Source of the DNA: Isoetes taiwanensis
Taxonomy: Eukaryota; Streptophyta; Lycopodiopsida; Isoetales; Isoetaceae
DNA length: 64,000 bases
Direction: 5' to 3'
Assembly (NCBI GenBank): GCA_021234155.1
Contig: JAJEKV010000075.1
Coordinates: 808,001-872,000 of the forward strand
Positions within the stretch are counted from its first letter, which is position 1; every line of letters begins with the position of its first letter. This document shows positions 1 to 10,447 of this stretch, piece by piece. The notes under the pieces are model-generated. The model did no database searches. It saw only the letters and a program-made list of their open reading frames with translations, and had not been told where the DNA came from. A program made the translations under genes and the position numbers.

Positions 1-249
1 TTTGTACTTACATGTATGTTTACGCTTCCGCAGCTAGGTAGGCTCTGAGGGAGACAGGGTAAAATGACCCCTTCATTCTTCCCACTGGAACTCGTCAAGG
101 TTGCAGTGATATGTGGAGGGCCTTGTATCAGCATGGAGCTGGTATGGGGGATGAACTCCTGTTTGTATACGGTGAGTGCACCGTATATGAGTAGGGGACG
201 TCACAATAGGCACCTTGTGCAAATTTCTTGATGTAGCAAAGGTGCATTT

Positions 250-800
250 GGAGGCATAATCACTACAGATGGCGCCATGGCCCTGGTGCCATATGGTTTC
301 CTTCTTGGCCAAATAGCGCCTTGGCGCCATCCTCCATCTGCTCCCATTGTTGGTCGAAAGGGCCTGGTGCCATATTTCCCTTCTTAGCCAAATGGCACCA
401 TGGCACTATTTGGTTTAAGTTCTGACCAACTGAGCATATCCTGGTCCCTGCCATTTTGGTCCATCTTGGCCAAATGGCACCATGGCACCATTTGCTCGAA
501 TTGTTCGTCAAAAGGGCCTGGTGCTTGTTGTTCCCCTTTTTGGCCAAATGGCGCCATTTTGTGCAAATTCTGGCCAGCTGGCCATATGTTGATGACTATA
601 AGGCATCCTCCCTGCCATTTCGGTCTAAATGGCACCGCCATGGTGCCATTTGGACTAAATGTGCTTGTAATAGATAGACCTATATGAGGAAATAGCGCCA
701 TGGCACCATTTGGATCAAATGTGCTTGTAATAGGTAGACCTATTGAAGAAATGGCGCCATTTCCTGACATATATTGCCCAAATTTCCCATTCTTGTACTA
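250..800. repeat. Degenerate GGCGCC/ATGGCACC-rich tandem repeat
   Basis: Short palindromic words such as AATGGCGCCATT and CCATGGCACCATTTG recur throughout. The clearest unit, about 69 bp, is seen twice between about 640 and 775 (sharing the text TGTGCTTGTAATAG followed by a GTAGACCTAT-like end); longer-period copies share a GGGCCTGGTGCCAT-like segment near 360 and 510. No conserved protein is recognised. The motif AAATGGCACC also appears in the subterminal repeats of the CACTA terminus near 17 kb, so this could be the edge of a related transposon, but no terminus is visible here. Confidence 0.6.
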
Positions 801-837
801 AAATGGCGCCATTTTTTGTTGTTTCCTAGAGTTCCCC

Positions 838-1516
838 TTGTACAACCTATTCGTTGGAAGGATAATTGTTGCTAGGGGCCATATTTTGAATAGAACCACC
901 CTTCATAGCAAGGATATAGATTCTGTGAATGTGGCAATAGAGGTCACGGAGTCTGTGGTCCCATCGACTGAACTTCCAATCTTATGCGGAGGGTCAGATA
1001 GCATTAGTGAAGCAGTGGGCACATTTATTCAGTGGCCATAGAGGGATGTAAAACATGGTGTGTGCCCCTCAAGTGAAGATACCTCTTCGGGAACATCCTT
1101 CAATTTGCCCTCTTCAGAAGAGGATTCATCTAGTAGTTCACATCCGCCAAGAGTCGCTGACATCGGGCCACTACCGTTATGGTGAACCAGGCAACACTTC
1201 AATAGATGAAGAGGACGTGATAGTAGAGGAGATTGGAGGTCATGAGAATCTAGACGCCCATCTTGGTCTCAAGTTATTTAAGCTTGAAGTTGAGACAGTC
1301 AACTACTCCAGAACAAATCTACTTGATTTGTCGTGCTATATTCTTCACTCCTGCAGTGGTTCTAGATATTCGGAGACAAACATAGATTTGAATGATCCTC
1401 AGGATGGTATAGACAATGAGTTCTTGGCTGTATCAAAGGTCGGGCTTATAGTGGATAAGATAATGGATGCAATTGGGAATCAAAATATGAGATCATATCA
1501 TACTTGTGCAGAATGA
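838..1516 (+). other. Two weak open stretches upstream of a transposase, possibly part of it
   Basis: Two consecutive open stretches (about 838-1041 and 1055-1516) lie in the same orientation as the transposase remnant that follows. The first reads YNLFVGRIIVARGHILN near its start, which has the look of a small beta-rich domain; the second is acidic. I recognise no family. Position and strand suggest either the 5' part of the same transposon gene or unrelated sequence. They are given as low-confidence coding remnants. Confidence 0.25.
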
Positions 1517-1689
1517 CCTCTAGCATCAAATCTAATATCTTGGGAGAGCTGTGATGTTTTGCTTTGAGAGATAGAACAGTTTCCCAGCATCTTCAAGCTC
1601 GAGCAGCTCTTGAATAAGATGGCTTAGAGGTTGAATGCCTGGAAGCTCATGTTGAGAATCAATTCAAGAGGAAAAGGAACTATACATAT

Positions 1690-3066
1690 GTGAAGAGGGC
1701 CAAGAGAGAAACAAGGGGGGATAGCAAGGAGGAGAGGATGTGTGCTTCCAAGTCAATCAAGAATGCTCTCAAATCAACATGCTACAAGGAAGATTGTACC
1801 AAAAAATTAACACGAGAACAAGTATGTGCCTTAAGAAAAGAATTTTATTCTCAATCAAATAGTGCAAGGATTACACTTGTTTTTGACATGTTGAGTGTAA
1901 TTTATGCAGGGCACTCGGAGGGGAAAGTAGTAGTCTTTGGAGTGGAGTGCTGTCAATTCGCATGGCGCTTTGCTTTAGGAGTTCCTCAGTCTACATTTTA
2001 TAATTGGAGGAAGAGGTTCGAGTTGGAAAAAGAGCAAAGCCATGGTAACATAGGCTCCAAGAAGCCTCGATCGGTTATACTAGCTACAGAGAGTGTGTTT
2101 GATACCTTCATTAATGAGAATGTGGAGAGCATTCCACACATAGAAGCAAAAAAGGAAAGGATGATATATATAAGGGAGAATATTCGCAAACTTCCTTTTA
2201 TCCTTAACAAAAAGAGCATACATAAGGAAGTGGGTGCCATGGTGGAAGAGTTAGACAGAAAAAGTGTAACTTTGCCTTTTTTTTTACACTATTTAGAAAA
2301 GGGAGTTTCCAGATATCAGCATAGCAAAAAATACATCATTCTTCAAATGTAACACGTGTGCAGAAATTAGAACGAACAAAGGATACAAGGGAGAGGCGCA
2401 ATCTTGCAATTCAATGGCGAGCACATATGTTGGAACAACGGTTTTGTAGGAGTCAATACTGGCATTGGCGTGCAATATTATATCATTCACCAGAAAGTCA
2501 CCTTTGCATAATACATGACAAGATGGATCAGGTCAAAACACTCACATCAAGAGGTCATCATCTCGCAAAGTCAATTTGGATGGGGGATTGCTTAAAAAGC
2601 AGCTTGACGGGTGCATTGACACGTGGTCATGGTGCATGGGCTTATGGTCATTTCTCTCTTGATCTTTGGAAAGATGACTCAAACTTCTATGTTGGATCAC
2701 TTTCTAGGATCCTATACTATCTTGAGTTACTAGACGAAGACAAATGTGGTGATCTATGTGGAACCAAAACTGCAGATTGCAAATTAATGCAAGTCGTAAA
2801 AGATACTCGACCACTGCATCATAAGCTAGCGCAGACACGGGAGGTACTGCCCCCATCTTCTAGTGCCAACTTAGAAGGCTTCAATCCCCTTCCTCAAAAT
2901 CTCTAATTGCAGTTGGATAACGCATCTGCTCAAAATAAAAATAGATACGTATTCTTCTATCTCTCTTATTTGACATGGCTTAAGGTATTCGATGAGATCC
3001 AGGTTGGCTTCATGATGTTGGGCATACTCATGACGATATCGATGTATTGTTTGATAATTTTTTGAC
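1690..3066 (+). pseudogene. DDE-type transposase remnant (DUF7869-like), frameshifted
   Basis: The first open part (1690-2352) has a cysteine-containing segment with KKLTREQVCALRKEFYSQ, then LGVPQSTFYNWRKRF, a helix-turn-helix-like motif. After a T9 run near 2276 the frame shifts: a parallel frame carries FPDISIAKNTS, KCNTCAEI. The next open part (2358-2906) holds HDKMDQVKT, a GHGAWAYGHFSLDLW segment and SLSRILYYLELLDE. After a TAA at about 2904-2906 the frame reads QLDNASAQNKN and, after one more shift at about 3017, VGHTHDDID. The order DKMD ... QLDN..QNKN ... GHTHDDID fits a DDE/RNase-H-like transposase; linking it to DUF7869 rests on memory of the family. At least three frame breaks make it inactive as read. 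Inverted ends were not found. Confidence 0.6.
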
Positions 3067-3880
3067 GTTAATGAGTTCATCGGATGCTCTAACTTTCTAA
3101 GGTAATATAAGCCATAAAGAAGTAAAATATATACAAACTACCCTTATAAAAAATATCCTACAACCCTCTTTTTTTTTACCGGAAAAAATCCTACACATAT
3201 AGATATGAATTGGATAAATCCTTATACGCGATTTTTTTGATCGGCCCTATATCCTAATCCTGCTATATTTTTAGTGAACCGAAAAATCATTTTTTGTGAA
3301 GCGCCTAAGACGTTGCCACACATAGCTTCTCCTTGCCTCTCTAATACCCTTAGAAAGGCACGTCCGCCAATATTTTTGTCCCACTTAGCCCATGGTATAA
3401 CAAACCAATCCTGCATTCGTGAAATAAAAAATCATGTTATCTATTTTGCTTAAAAAGAAATATAAAAAGCTTTGAAGACGTCTATTTTATTTAATGAGAA
3501 ATAATTAGAAAGCTATGCATTTTTAATTAAAATCACCTATTTTGAATTAAAGTCACTTGCAATATTCTTCGTACAAGGTTCAACTGCCCCTGGGGAACTT
3601 TTCTCATGTCCGAAATGGACAGATCAACATGCTTTTTGATGAGTAAATTTAGTTTTCGATCAAAGTAATTCTTATAGGCACCACATGGGATCATTTCACC
3701 ATCAAGTTCCAGTTTGTATGGTCTTTCCTCTCTTACAATTGCCCTTATAGCATTATTTGATAATCTTCTTAGGTGGTTCCGCTGTGCTTTTTCATAGTTG
3801 GGTTGATGCCGTGTTATGTTGGTAAATTACAATATTGAACCATGGTTAGCTACAAAGCCGCATTTTATTATGTTGATACT
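3067..3880. other. Intergenic, AT-rich, nothing recognised
   Basis: No conserved coding sequence, RNA gene or clear repeat was seen. The short open stretches here have no recognisable motif. Confidence 0.5.
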
Positions 3881-3950
3881 AGAAAAGGGCCCGGCCTGAC
3901 GGCCGGGCCCTTTTCTTTCACACCATTCCTCGGCTCGGCCGGCCTTCGGC
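3881..3950. repeat. GC-rich perfect hairpin at the start of the polypyrimidine block
   Basis: Positions 3881-3896 and 3901-3916 form two 16-base arms that are exact reverse complements (AGAAAAGGGCCCGGCC and its mate) around a 4-base TGAC loop. A second palindrome, GGCCGGCC TT CGGCCGGCC, follows near 3938-3957. A partial copy (GGGCCGGGCCTTTTCTC) begins the second polypyrimidine block near 7373, so the hairpin belongs to the repeated composite unit. Confidence 0.8.
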
Positions 3951-4074
3951 CGGCCTCACCTCGATCTGGACCCACCCATGCCCTTCTTTTTTGTAGTATT
4001 CCTCGGCTCGGCTGGCCTCCGGTCTGCCTCACCTCGATTTGGACCCCATTAATAGTTTTGACTGAGCCCTTTCC

Positions 4075-4755
4075 CTTTTGTAGCATCTCTCTCTCCTCTC
4101 TCTGCTCTCTATTCTCTACTCTTCTCTCTCTTCTCTCTATTCTCTCTCTTCTCTCTCTTCTCTCTATTCTCTCTCTCTCTATTCTTTCTTTTCTCTTTCT
4201 TCTCTCTCTTTTCTCTTCTCCCTCTCCTCTATCTTTTCTCTCCCCAACCTTCCTTCTCTCTTCTCTATTTTCTCTCTCTTCTCTCTCTTCTCTCTCTTTC
4301 CTCTCTCTTCTCTTTTTCCTTTCTCTCTTCTCCCTCCTCCCTTTCCTCTCTCTTTCTCTCTCTTCTCTCTCCTCCCTCTCTCTCATCTCTCTCCTCTCTC
4401 TGCTCCCTCTCTCCCCTTCTCTCTCTACTCTCTATTCTCTCTTCTCTATCTTCTCTATCTCCTCCTCCTCTCTCTCTCCTTTCTCTTTCTCCCCTCTCTC
4501 TTTCTCCCCTCTCTCTTCTCCTCTCTCTATTTCCTCCGTCTCTCTCTCATCTCTCTTCTCCCTCCTCCTCTCTATCCTCTCTCTTCTTTCCCCTCTCTCT
4601 CTGTCTCTTCTTTCCCCTCTCTCTCTTTCAGCTCTCCTCTCTCTCTTCTCTCTCCTCGCTCTTCCTTTCCCTCCCCTATGTCTCTTCTCTCTGTCTTCTC
4701 TCTCCTCTCTGCTCTCCGCTCTCTCTCCTCCCTCTCTCTCTCCTCCCTCCCTCTA
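4075..4755. repeat. Polypyrimidine (CT-rich) tract 1
   Basis: About 680 bp of almost pure C and T on the plus strand, built from CTCTCTCTTCTC-like words with hardly any A or G. The long Leu/Ser-rich plus-strand and Arg/Glu-rich minus-strand open frames across it are side effects of composition, not genes. Such tracts can form triplex DNA. Confidence 0.9.
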
Positions 4756-5860
4756 TTCCATTACCAACAAAGTATCATTCATGAGTAGCATACATACACA
4801 TGCCCATGAGGTCGCATCTACTACCTCTACTACCAATTCCAAAGTATCACCTCCAGAATATTCTATTTTGAGCATTTGCAAGGTTTCAAGAAACTTTCTA
4901 CTTTTAGATTGAGGTGCTTCTAGAACATAGGTGGTTGCCCTATAACATCTGGGATATTCTGTTTGAGTTTTTACAAAGTTTAAGAAAATTTTCTATTTTT
5001 AAACTGAAACTTTCTTTTTTTAGACTGAGGTGCTTACCCTTGAGCATTTGGAACATTCAAGAACATTCTATTTTGAGCATTTGCAAAGTTTCAAAAAACT
5101 TTCTATTTTTGGTCTGAGATGCTTACCCATGAACATCTGTAACATTCCATCACATTCTATTTTGAGCATTTGCACAGTTTAAAAAAAACTTTCTATTTTT
5201 AGACTGAAACTTTCTATTTTTAGACTGAGGTGCTTACCCATGAGCATCTGGAACATTCCACCACATTCTATTTTGAGCATTTGCATAGTTTCAAAAACTT
5301 TCTATTTTTAGACTGAAACTTTCTATTTTTAGACTGAGGTGCTTGCCCATGAGCATCTGGAACATTCCACAACATTCTATTTTGAAAACTTTCTATTTTT
5401 AAACTGACACTTTCTATTTTTAGACTGAGGTGCTTACCCATTCAAGAACATTCTATTTTGAGCATTTGCAAAGTTTCAAAAACTTTATATTTTTGGACTG
5501 AGGTGCTCACCCATGAGCATCTGTAACATTCCACCACATTCTATTTTGAGGATTTGCAAAGTTTAAAAAAAAAAAAAAACTTTCTATTTTTAGACCGAAA
5601 CTTTCTATTTTTAGACTGAGATGCTTACCCATGAGCATCTGGAACATTCCACCACATTCTATTTTGAGCATTTGCAAAGTTTCAAAAAAACTTTCTATTT
5701 TTAGACTGAAACTTTCTATTTTGGGTGAGGGTGCTTTCCCATGAGCATCTGGAACATTCCACAACATTCTATTTTGAGTATTTGCAAAGTTTCAAAAAAA
5801 CTTCTATTTTTAGATTGAAACTTTCTATTTCTAGACTAAGGTCCTTACTCATGAGCATCT
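4755..5860. repeat. Satellite array 1, about 110-bp unit
   Basis: The repeating unit contains GAGGTGCTTACCCATGAGCA, CTGGAACATTCCACCACATT, CTATTTTGAGCATTTGCAAA, GTTTCAAAAAACTTTCTATT and one or two copies of a 20-bp TTTTTAGACTGAAACTTTCTA subunit. The GAGGTGCTT landmark recurs at about 4912, 5028, 5226, 5336, 5426, 5500 and 5730 with spacing of 75 to 120 bp that depends on subunit number. Short minus-strand open frames through the array are a repeat effect. Confidence 0.9.
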
Positions 5861-6435
5861 GGAACATTCTAGGATATTCTAGAAGATTCTAAGACATTCC
5901 AGGACATTCTAGAACATTCTAGAGCTATTCAGAACATCCTAGAGCATCCTTAAATTGTTTGCAAAGTTTCACAAAACTTTCTATTTTTAGACATTGTAGA
6001 AGATTCCAGGACATTCCATGACATTCTAGAAGTTTCTAGAAGATTCCACACCAACCTAGAACATTCTACAACATCCTGGAACATCCTTGATTTATTTGGA
6101 ACATCCTTGCAAAGTTTCAAAAAACTTTCTATTTTTAGATTGAAACTTTCTATTTTTAGACTGAGGTGCTTGCCCATGAGCATCTGGAACATTCCACAAC
6201 ATCCTATTTTGAAAACTTTCTATTTTTAAACTGACACTTTCTATTTTTAGACTGAGGTGCTTGCCCTTGTGCATCTGGAACATTCCAGAACATTCTATTT
6301 TGAGCATTTGCAAAGTTTCAAAATTCTTTCTATTTTTAGACATTCTAGAAGTTTCTAGAAGATTCTAGGACATTCTAGAAGGTTCTAGAGCCACCTAAAA
6401 CATTCTAGAACATCCTAGAGCATCCTTGAATTATT
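5860..6435. repeat. 10-bp GAACATTCTA repeats with heat-shock-element pattern, array 1
   Basis: In three patches (about 5865-5950, 5998-6105, 6340-6430) the sequence is a degenerate 10-bp repeat, GAAcaTTCta, giving alternating GAA and TTC blocks every 5 bp (for example GGAACATTCTAGGATATTCT). This matches the known heat shock factor site, nGAAnnTTCnnGAAn. Between patches lie more satellite units. Whether HSF binds here is inference. Confidence 0.8.
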
Positions 6436-6439
6436 TGGT

Positions 6440-6645
6440 CCCACCCTTAACTACGTGTGGACTTCCATTTTTTTCAAGAAACCAATGCTTGGTCTAGTGG
6501 TAAGGGTGGGGGGTTTGGGGGCAATGTCTAGGGTTCAAGTCCGTGGTAAAGCAAAAAAATTTTGTCCACCAAACTTGGGAGCTTTTGAGAGGCCAAGGCC
6601 CACGGACGGCCGAGATCCACTAAGCCAAGCATTTCTTCTTCAAAG
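6440..6645 (+). mobile_element. tRNA-derived SINE, copy 1
   Basis: A tRNA-like head begins near 6481. The A box TGGTCTAGTGG is at 6490-6500 and the B box GGTTCAAGTCC is at 6532-6542, about 40 bp apart, as in RNA polymerase III promoters. The head resembles plant tRNA-Gly (GGTCTAGTGGTA). The body continues with GCAAAAAAATTTTGTCCACC and AAGGCCCACGGACGGCC. The anticodon region does not fold as a proper arm, so this is not a working tRNA gene. A near-identical copy lies at 10186-10350. Confidence 0.7.
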
Positions 6646-7295
6646 AAATAGGCGGCTCACATATAGTTAAGGTTAAGGCATGTGCATGTCCCCCATGCCT
6701 AGATGATCCTAGAACCTTCTTGTTCAAAAAGAAAGAGAGAAGAGAGGGGACATAGAGTTAAGGAGGAGAAGGCAGAAATGTCCCCATGCCTAGATGATCC
6801 TAGAACCTTCTAGAAATGGAGAGAAGGAGAGGAATAAAGATAGAGAGAGAAGGAAATTCCCTATTTTTTTTTCTGAAACTTTCTATTTTTTCCCTTACCC
6901 ATGAGCTCACTCCTTATTCCACAACATTCTCCTCTTTTGAGCATTTGGCTCTCATCTACTCTTCTCTATTTTTTCTATCTACCCTTTCTATTTTCTCTAT
7001 CTCCTCCCTAGAGACACCCATCATTCCCTCCCATTCCAAGAGGTTTAGAACATTCCTCAACATTGTTTTAGACTCCTATTTTATTTTTCTAGAGGTTTCT
7101 GGGGAATTTAGAGAGATAGAGAAAAGGAAGTGAACATCTAGTTCTATTTGAGAGGGTTTGAGGCATTCCGAAGTTCTGTTCAGGCCTGGTAAACCAAAAA
7201 ATTTTGTCCACCAAAGAGATAGGAGCTTTTGAGAGGAGCAGGCCCTGAAGCCATTCTATTTTGAGCATTTGCAGGCTCCTTAAAACTTTCTGGAA
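6645..7295. other. Mixed spacer with a partial SINE body
   Basis: Contains two copies of CCCCATGCCTAGATGATCCT (about 6690 and 6783), purine-rich patches and, at about 7187-7245, a second fragment of the SINE body (CCAAAAAATTTTGTCCACCA, GGAGCTTTTGAGAGG) without its tRNA head. No gene is recognised. Confidence 0.5.
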
Positions 7296-7501
7296 TTTCC
7301 ATTTCTCCCATCTCTCTCTATCTTTCTCTCTCTTTTCTATTCCTCTTTCTCTCTCTTTCTTCTCCCCTCAGGGCCGGGCCTTTTCTCTTGCTCCTTTCCT
7401 CAAATGGTCTAGCCCTCCGGCCTCCTACGCCCTTCGTTTGGGCCACCATGTGCCCTATCTCCTATCTCTTCCCTCTCTTCTCTCTCCTCTCTCTTCCCTC
7501 A

Positions 7502-7569
<68 letters not shown>

Positions 7570-7740
7570 CTTTTTGTCTCTTTCTCTCTTCTCTCTATCC
7601 CCTCTCCCCGTGTCTCTCTTCTCTCTCCTCTCTCTTCTTTCTCTCTCCTCTCTTCTCTCTCTGTCCTCTCTCCTCTCTTTCTCCCTCCTCTGTATTCTCT
7701 TCTCTTTGTCTTTACCCTCTCCCCCTCCCCCTCTCTCTGT

Positions 7741-7783
<43 letters not shown>

Positions 7784-7965
7784 CCTCTTTCTCTCTCTTT
7801 TCTATTCCTCTCTTTCTCTCTTCTCTCTCCTCTCTCTCCTCTCTGTTCCCTCTCTCCTTTCTCTCTTCTCTCTCCCTCTCTCTTTCAGCTCTCCTCTCTC
7901 TCTTTTTTCTCCTCTCTCTTCTTTGCCCCCTCTCTCTCTCTCTCTCTCTCTCTCTCATGTCTCTT

Positions 7966-8046
<81 letters not shown>
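7296..8046. repeat. Polypyrimidine tract 2 with (CT)n runs
   Basis: CT-rich on the plus strand with uninterrupted (CT)n at about 7506-7563, 7741-7780 and 7970-8045, plus mixed CTCTTCTC words. The GC-rich hairpin fragment near 7373 and the tract together repeat the arrangement seen at 3.9-4.75 kb. Low-complexity open frames here are not genes. Confidence 0.9.
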
Positions 8047-8048
<2 letters not shown>

Positions 8049-8419
8049 TCATGAGGACCTTTACCATATCTATAACTTGACATCTATGCATCAGGAGTTT
8101 ACTCACACCTATTACTATTTCTAAAGTATTATCCATGAGGAGCCTACTTACACCTACTACTATGTAAGTCCATATACACACATGCCTTACTGCCAATTCC
8201 AAAGTATTACTCATGAGGAGAACACTACCAATTCCAAAGTATCACCTATGAAGATCTTACTCACACCTACTGGACTTCAGGGCATTTCACAGTCTTATTC
8301 ACACATACTACTCAACCCTCTATTCCATTACCAACAAAGTATCATTCATGAGTAGCATACTCGCACATGCCCATGAGGCCACATCTACTACCTCTACTAC
8401 CAATTCTAAAGTATGTCAA
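8047..8419. repeat. Short direct repeats between polypyrimidine tracts
   Basis: Words such as CTACTACCAATTCCAAAGTAT, CATGAGGAGCCTACT and TACTCACACCTACTAC recur several times at 20-60 bp spacing. The stretch TACCAACAAAGTATCATTCA near 8330 is also present at 4763, just before the first satellite array, confirming the block duplication. Confidence 0.6.
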
Positions 8420-8833
8420 TTCTTCTTTTCTATTCCTCTCTCTCTTTTCCCTCCTCTCTCTTGCCTCTCTCCTTTCTCTCTTCTCTCTCCTCTCTCTCTC
8501 CTCTCTCCTCTCTCTTCTCTCTCTCCCCTCTCTCTCCTCTTTCTCTCTCCTCTTCTTTCCCTCTCTCTCCTATCTCTCTCCTCTCTCTCTATTTCGCCCC
8601 TCTCTCATCCCTCTCTCTTCTCTTTCTTCTCCGTCCTCTCTTTTCTCTCTTCTCTCTCTCTCTTCTCTCTCTTCCCTCTCTCCTTTCTCTCTTCTCTCTC
8701 CTCTCTCCTCTCTCCCCTCTCTCCTCTTTTTTGTCTCTCTTCCCTCTCTCCTCTCTCTCTCTCCCCCTTTTTTTCCATCTCTCCCCTATCTCTCTCCTCT
8801 CTCTCTATTTTTCTCTCTCTCCCTCTCCTCTCT
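8420..8833. repeat. Polypyrimidine tract 3
   Basis: About 410 bp of CT-rich sequence on the plus strand, same word usage as the tracts at 4.1 and 7.3 kb. It leads directly into satellite array 2. Confidence 0.9.
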
Positions 8834-10185
8834 CTAACATTCCATCACATTCTATTTTGACCATTTGCACAGTTTAAAAAAAACTTTCTATTTTTAGACT
8901 GAAACTTTCTTTGTTTAGACTGAGGTGCTTACCCATGAGCATCTGGAACATTCCACCACATTCTATTTTGAACATTTGCAAAGTTTCAAAAAACTTTCTA
9001 TTTTTAAACTGAAACTTTCTATTTTTAGACTGAGGTGCTTGCCCATGAGCATCTGGAATATTCCACAACATTCTATTTTGAAAACTTTCTATTTTTAAAC
9101 TGACACTTCCTATTTTTAGACTGAGGTGCTTACCCTTGTGCATCTGGAACATTCAAGAACATTCTATTTTGAGCATTTGCAAAGTTTCAAAAAACTTTAT
9201 ATTTTTGGACTGAGGTGCTCACCCATGAGCATCTGTAACATTGCACCACATTCTATTTTGAGCATTTGCAAAGTTTAAAAAAACTTTCTATTTTTAGACT
9301 GAAACTTTCTATTTTTAGACTGAAAATTTCTATTTTTAGACTGAGATGCTTACCCATGAGCATCTGGAACATTCCACCACATTCTATTTTGAGCATTTGC
9401 AAAATTTCAAAAAACTTTCTATTTTTAGACTGAAACTTTCTATTTTTAGACTGAGGTGCTTGCCCATGAGCATCTGGAACATTCCACAACATTCTATTTT
9501 GAGCATTTGCAAAGTTTCAAAAAAACTTCTATTCTTAGATTGATATTTTCTATTTCTAGACTAAGGTCCTTACTCATGAGCATCTGGAACATTCTAGGAT
9601 ATTCTAGAAGATTCTAAGACATTCCAGGACATTCTAGAACATTCTAGAACATTCTAGAGCTATTCAGAACATCCTAGAGCATCCTTAAATTGTTTGCAAA
9701 GTTTCACAAAACTTTCTATTTTTAGACATTGTAGAAGATTCCAGGACATTCCATGACATTCTAGAAGTTTCTAGAAGATTCCACACCAACCTAGAACATT
9801 CTAGAACATCCTGGAACATCCTTGAATTATTTGGAACATCCTTGCAAAGTTTCAAAAAACTTTCTATTTTTAGACTGAAACTTTCTATTTTTAGACTGAG
9901 GTGCTTGCCCATGAGCATCTGGAACATTCCACAACATTCTATTTTGAAAACTTTCTATTTTTAAACTGACACTTTCTATTTTTAGACTGAGGTGCTTGCC
10001 CTTGTGCATCTGGAACATTCCAGAACATTCTATTTTGAGCATTTGCAAAGTTTCAAAATTCTTTCTATTTTTAGACATTCTAGAAGTTTCTAGAAGATTC
10101 TAGGACATTCTAGAAGGTTCTAGAGCCACCTAGAACATTCTAGAACATCCTAGAGCATCCTTGAATTATTTGGTCCCACCCTTAA
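8834..10185. repeat. Satellite array 2 and GAAnnTTC repeats
   Basis: Same roughly 110-bp unit as array 1 (8834-9580), followed by the 10-bp GAACATTCTA repeats at about 9585-9680, 9728-9835 and 10075-10165. The order and even the flanking phrase TTGAATTATTTGGTCCCACC match array 1 at an offset of about 3.73 kb, so the block 5.1-6.65 kb and the block 8.84-10.35 kb are copies. Confidence 0.9.
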
Positions 10186-10350
10186 CTATGTGTGGACTTC
10201 CATTTTTTTCAAGAAACCAATGCTTGGTAGTGGTAAGGGTGGGGGGTTTGGGGGGCAATGTCCAGGGTTCAAGTCCGTGGTAAAGCAAAAAAATTTTGTC
10301 CACCAAACTTGGGAGCTTTTGAGGGGCCAAGGCCCACGGACGGCCGAGAT
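10186..10350 (+). mobile_element. tRNA-derived SINE, copy 2
   Basis: Matches copy 1 almost base for base. The B box GGTTCAAGTCC is intact at 10266-10276; the A box has lost two bases (TGGTAGTGG near 10224). A short CTCA-rich microsatellite (about 10395-10425) follows, then the CACTA transposase fragment. Confidence 0.7.
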
Positions 10351-10447
10351 CGCGCCACGTGGCGCCTCCTTATCCGTCGATGGGGCGTGGAATACTCACA
10401 GACTCACTCACTCACTCACTCACAGACAGACGGACACTATTTCTTTA

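Noticed and set aside
3842-4912. Long Leu/Ser-rich plus-strand open frame (356 codons) and its Arg/Glu-rich minus-strand partner
   Set aside because: Both arise from a CT-only tract, have no complexity and no conserved motif; the same happens at 7261-8124 and 8348-8877.
4755-5860. Regularly spaced repeats resembling a CRISPR array
   Set aside because: Units are about 110 bp with repeated content throughout and no unique spacers; no cas genes; the setting is a plant nuclear genome.
6481-6552. Working tRNA-Gly gene
   Set aside because: A and B boxes fit, but the anticodon arm does not pair and the sequence continues into a repeated body, so a SINE is the better reading.
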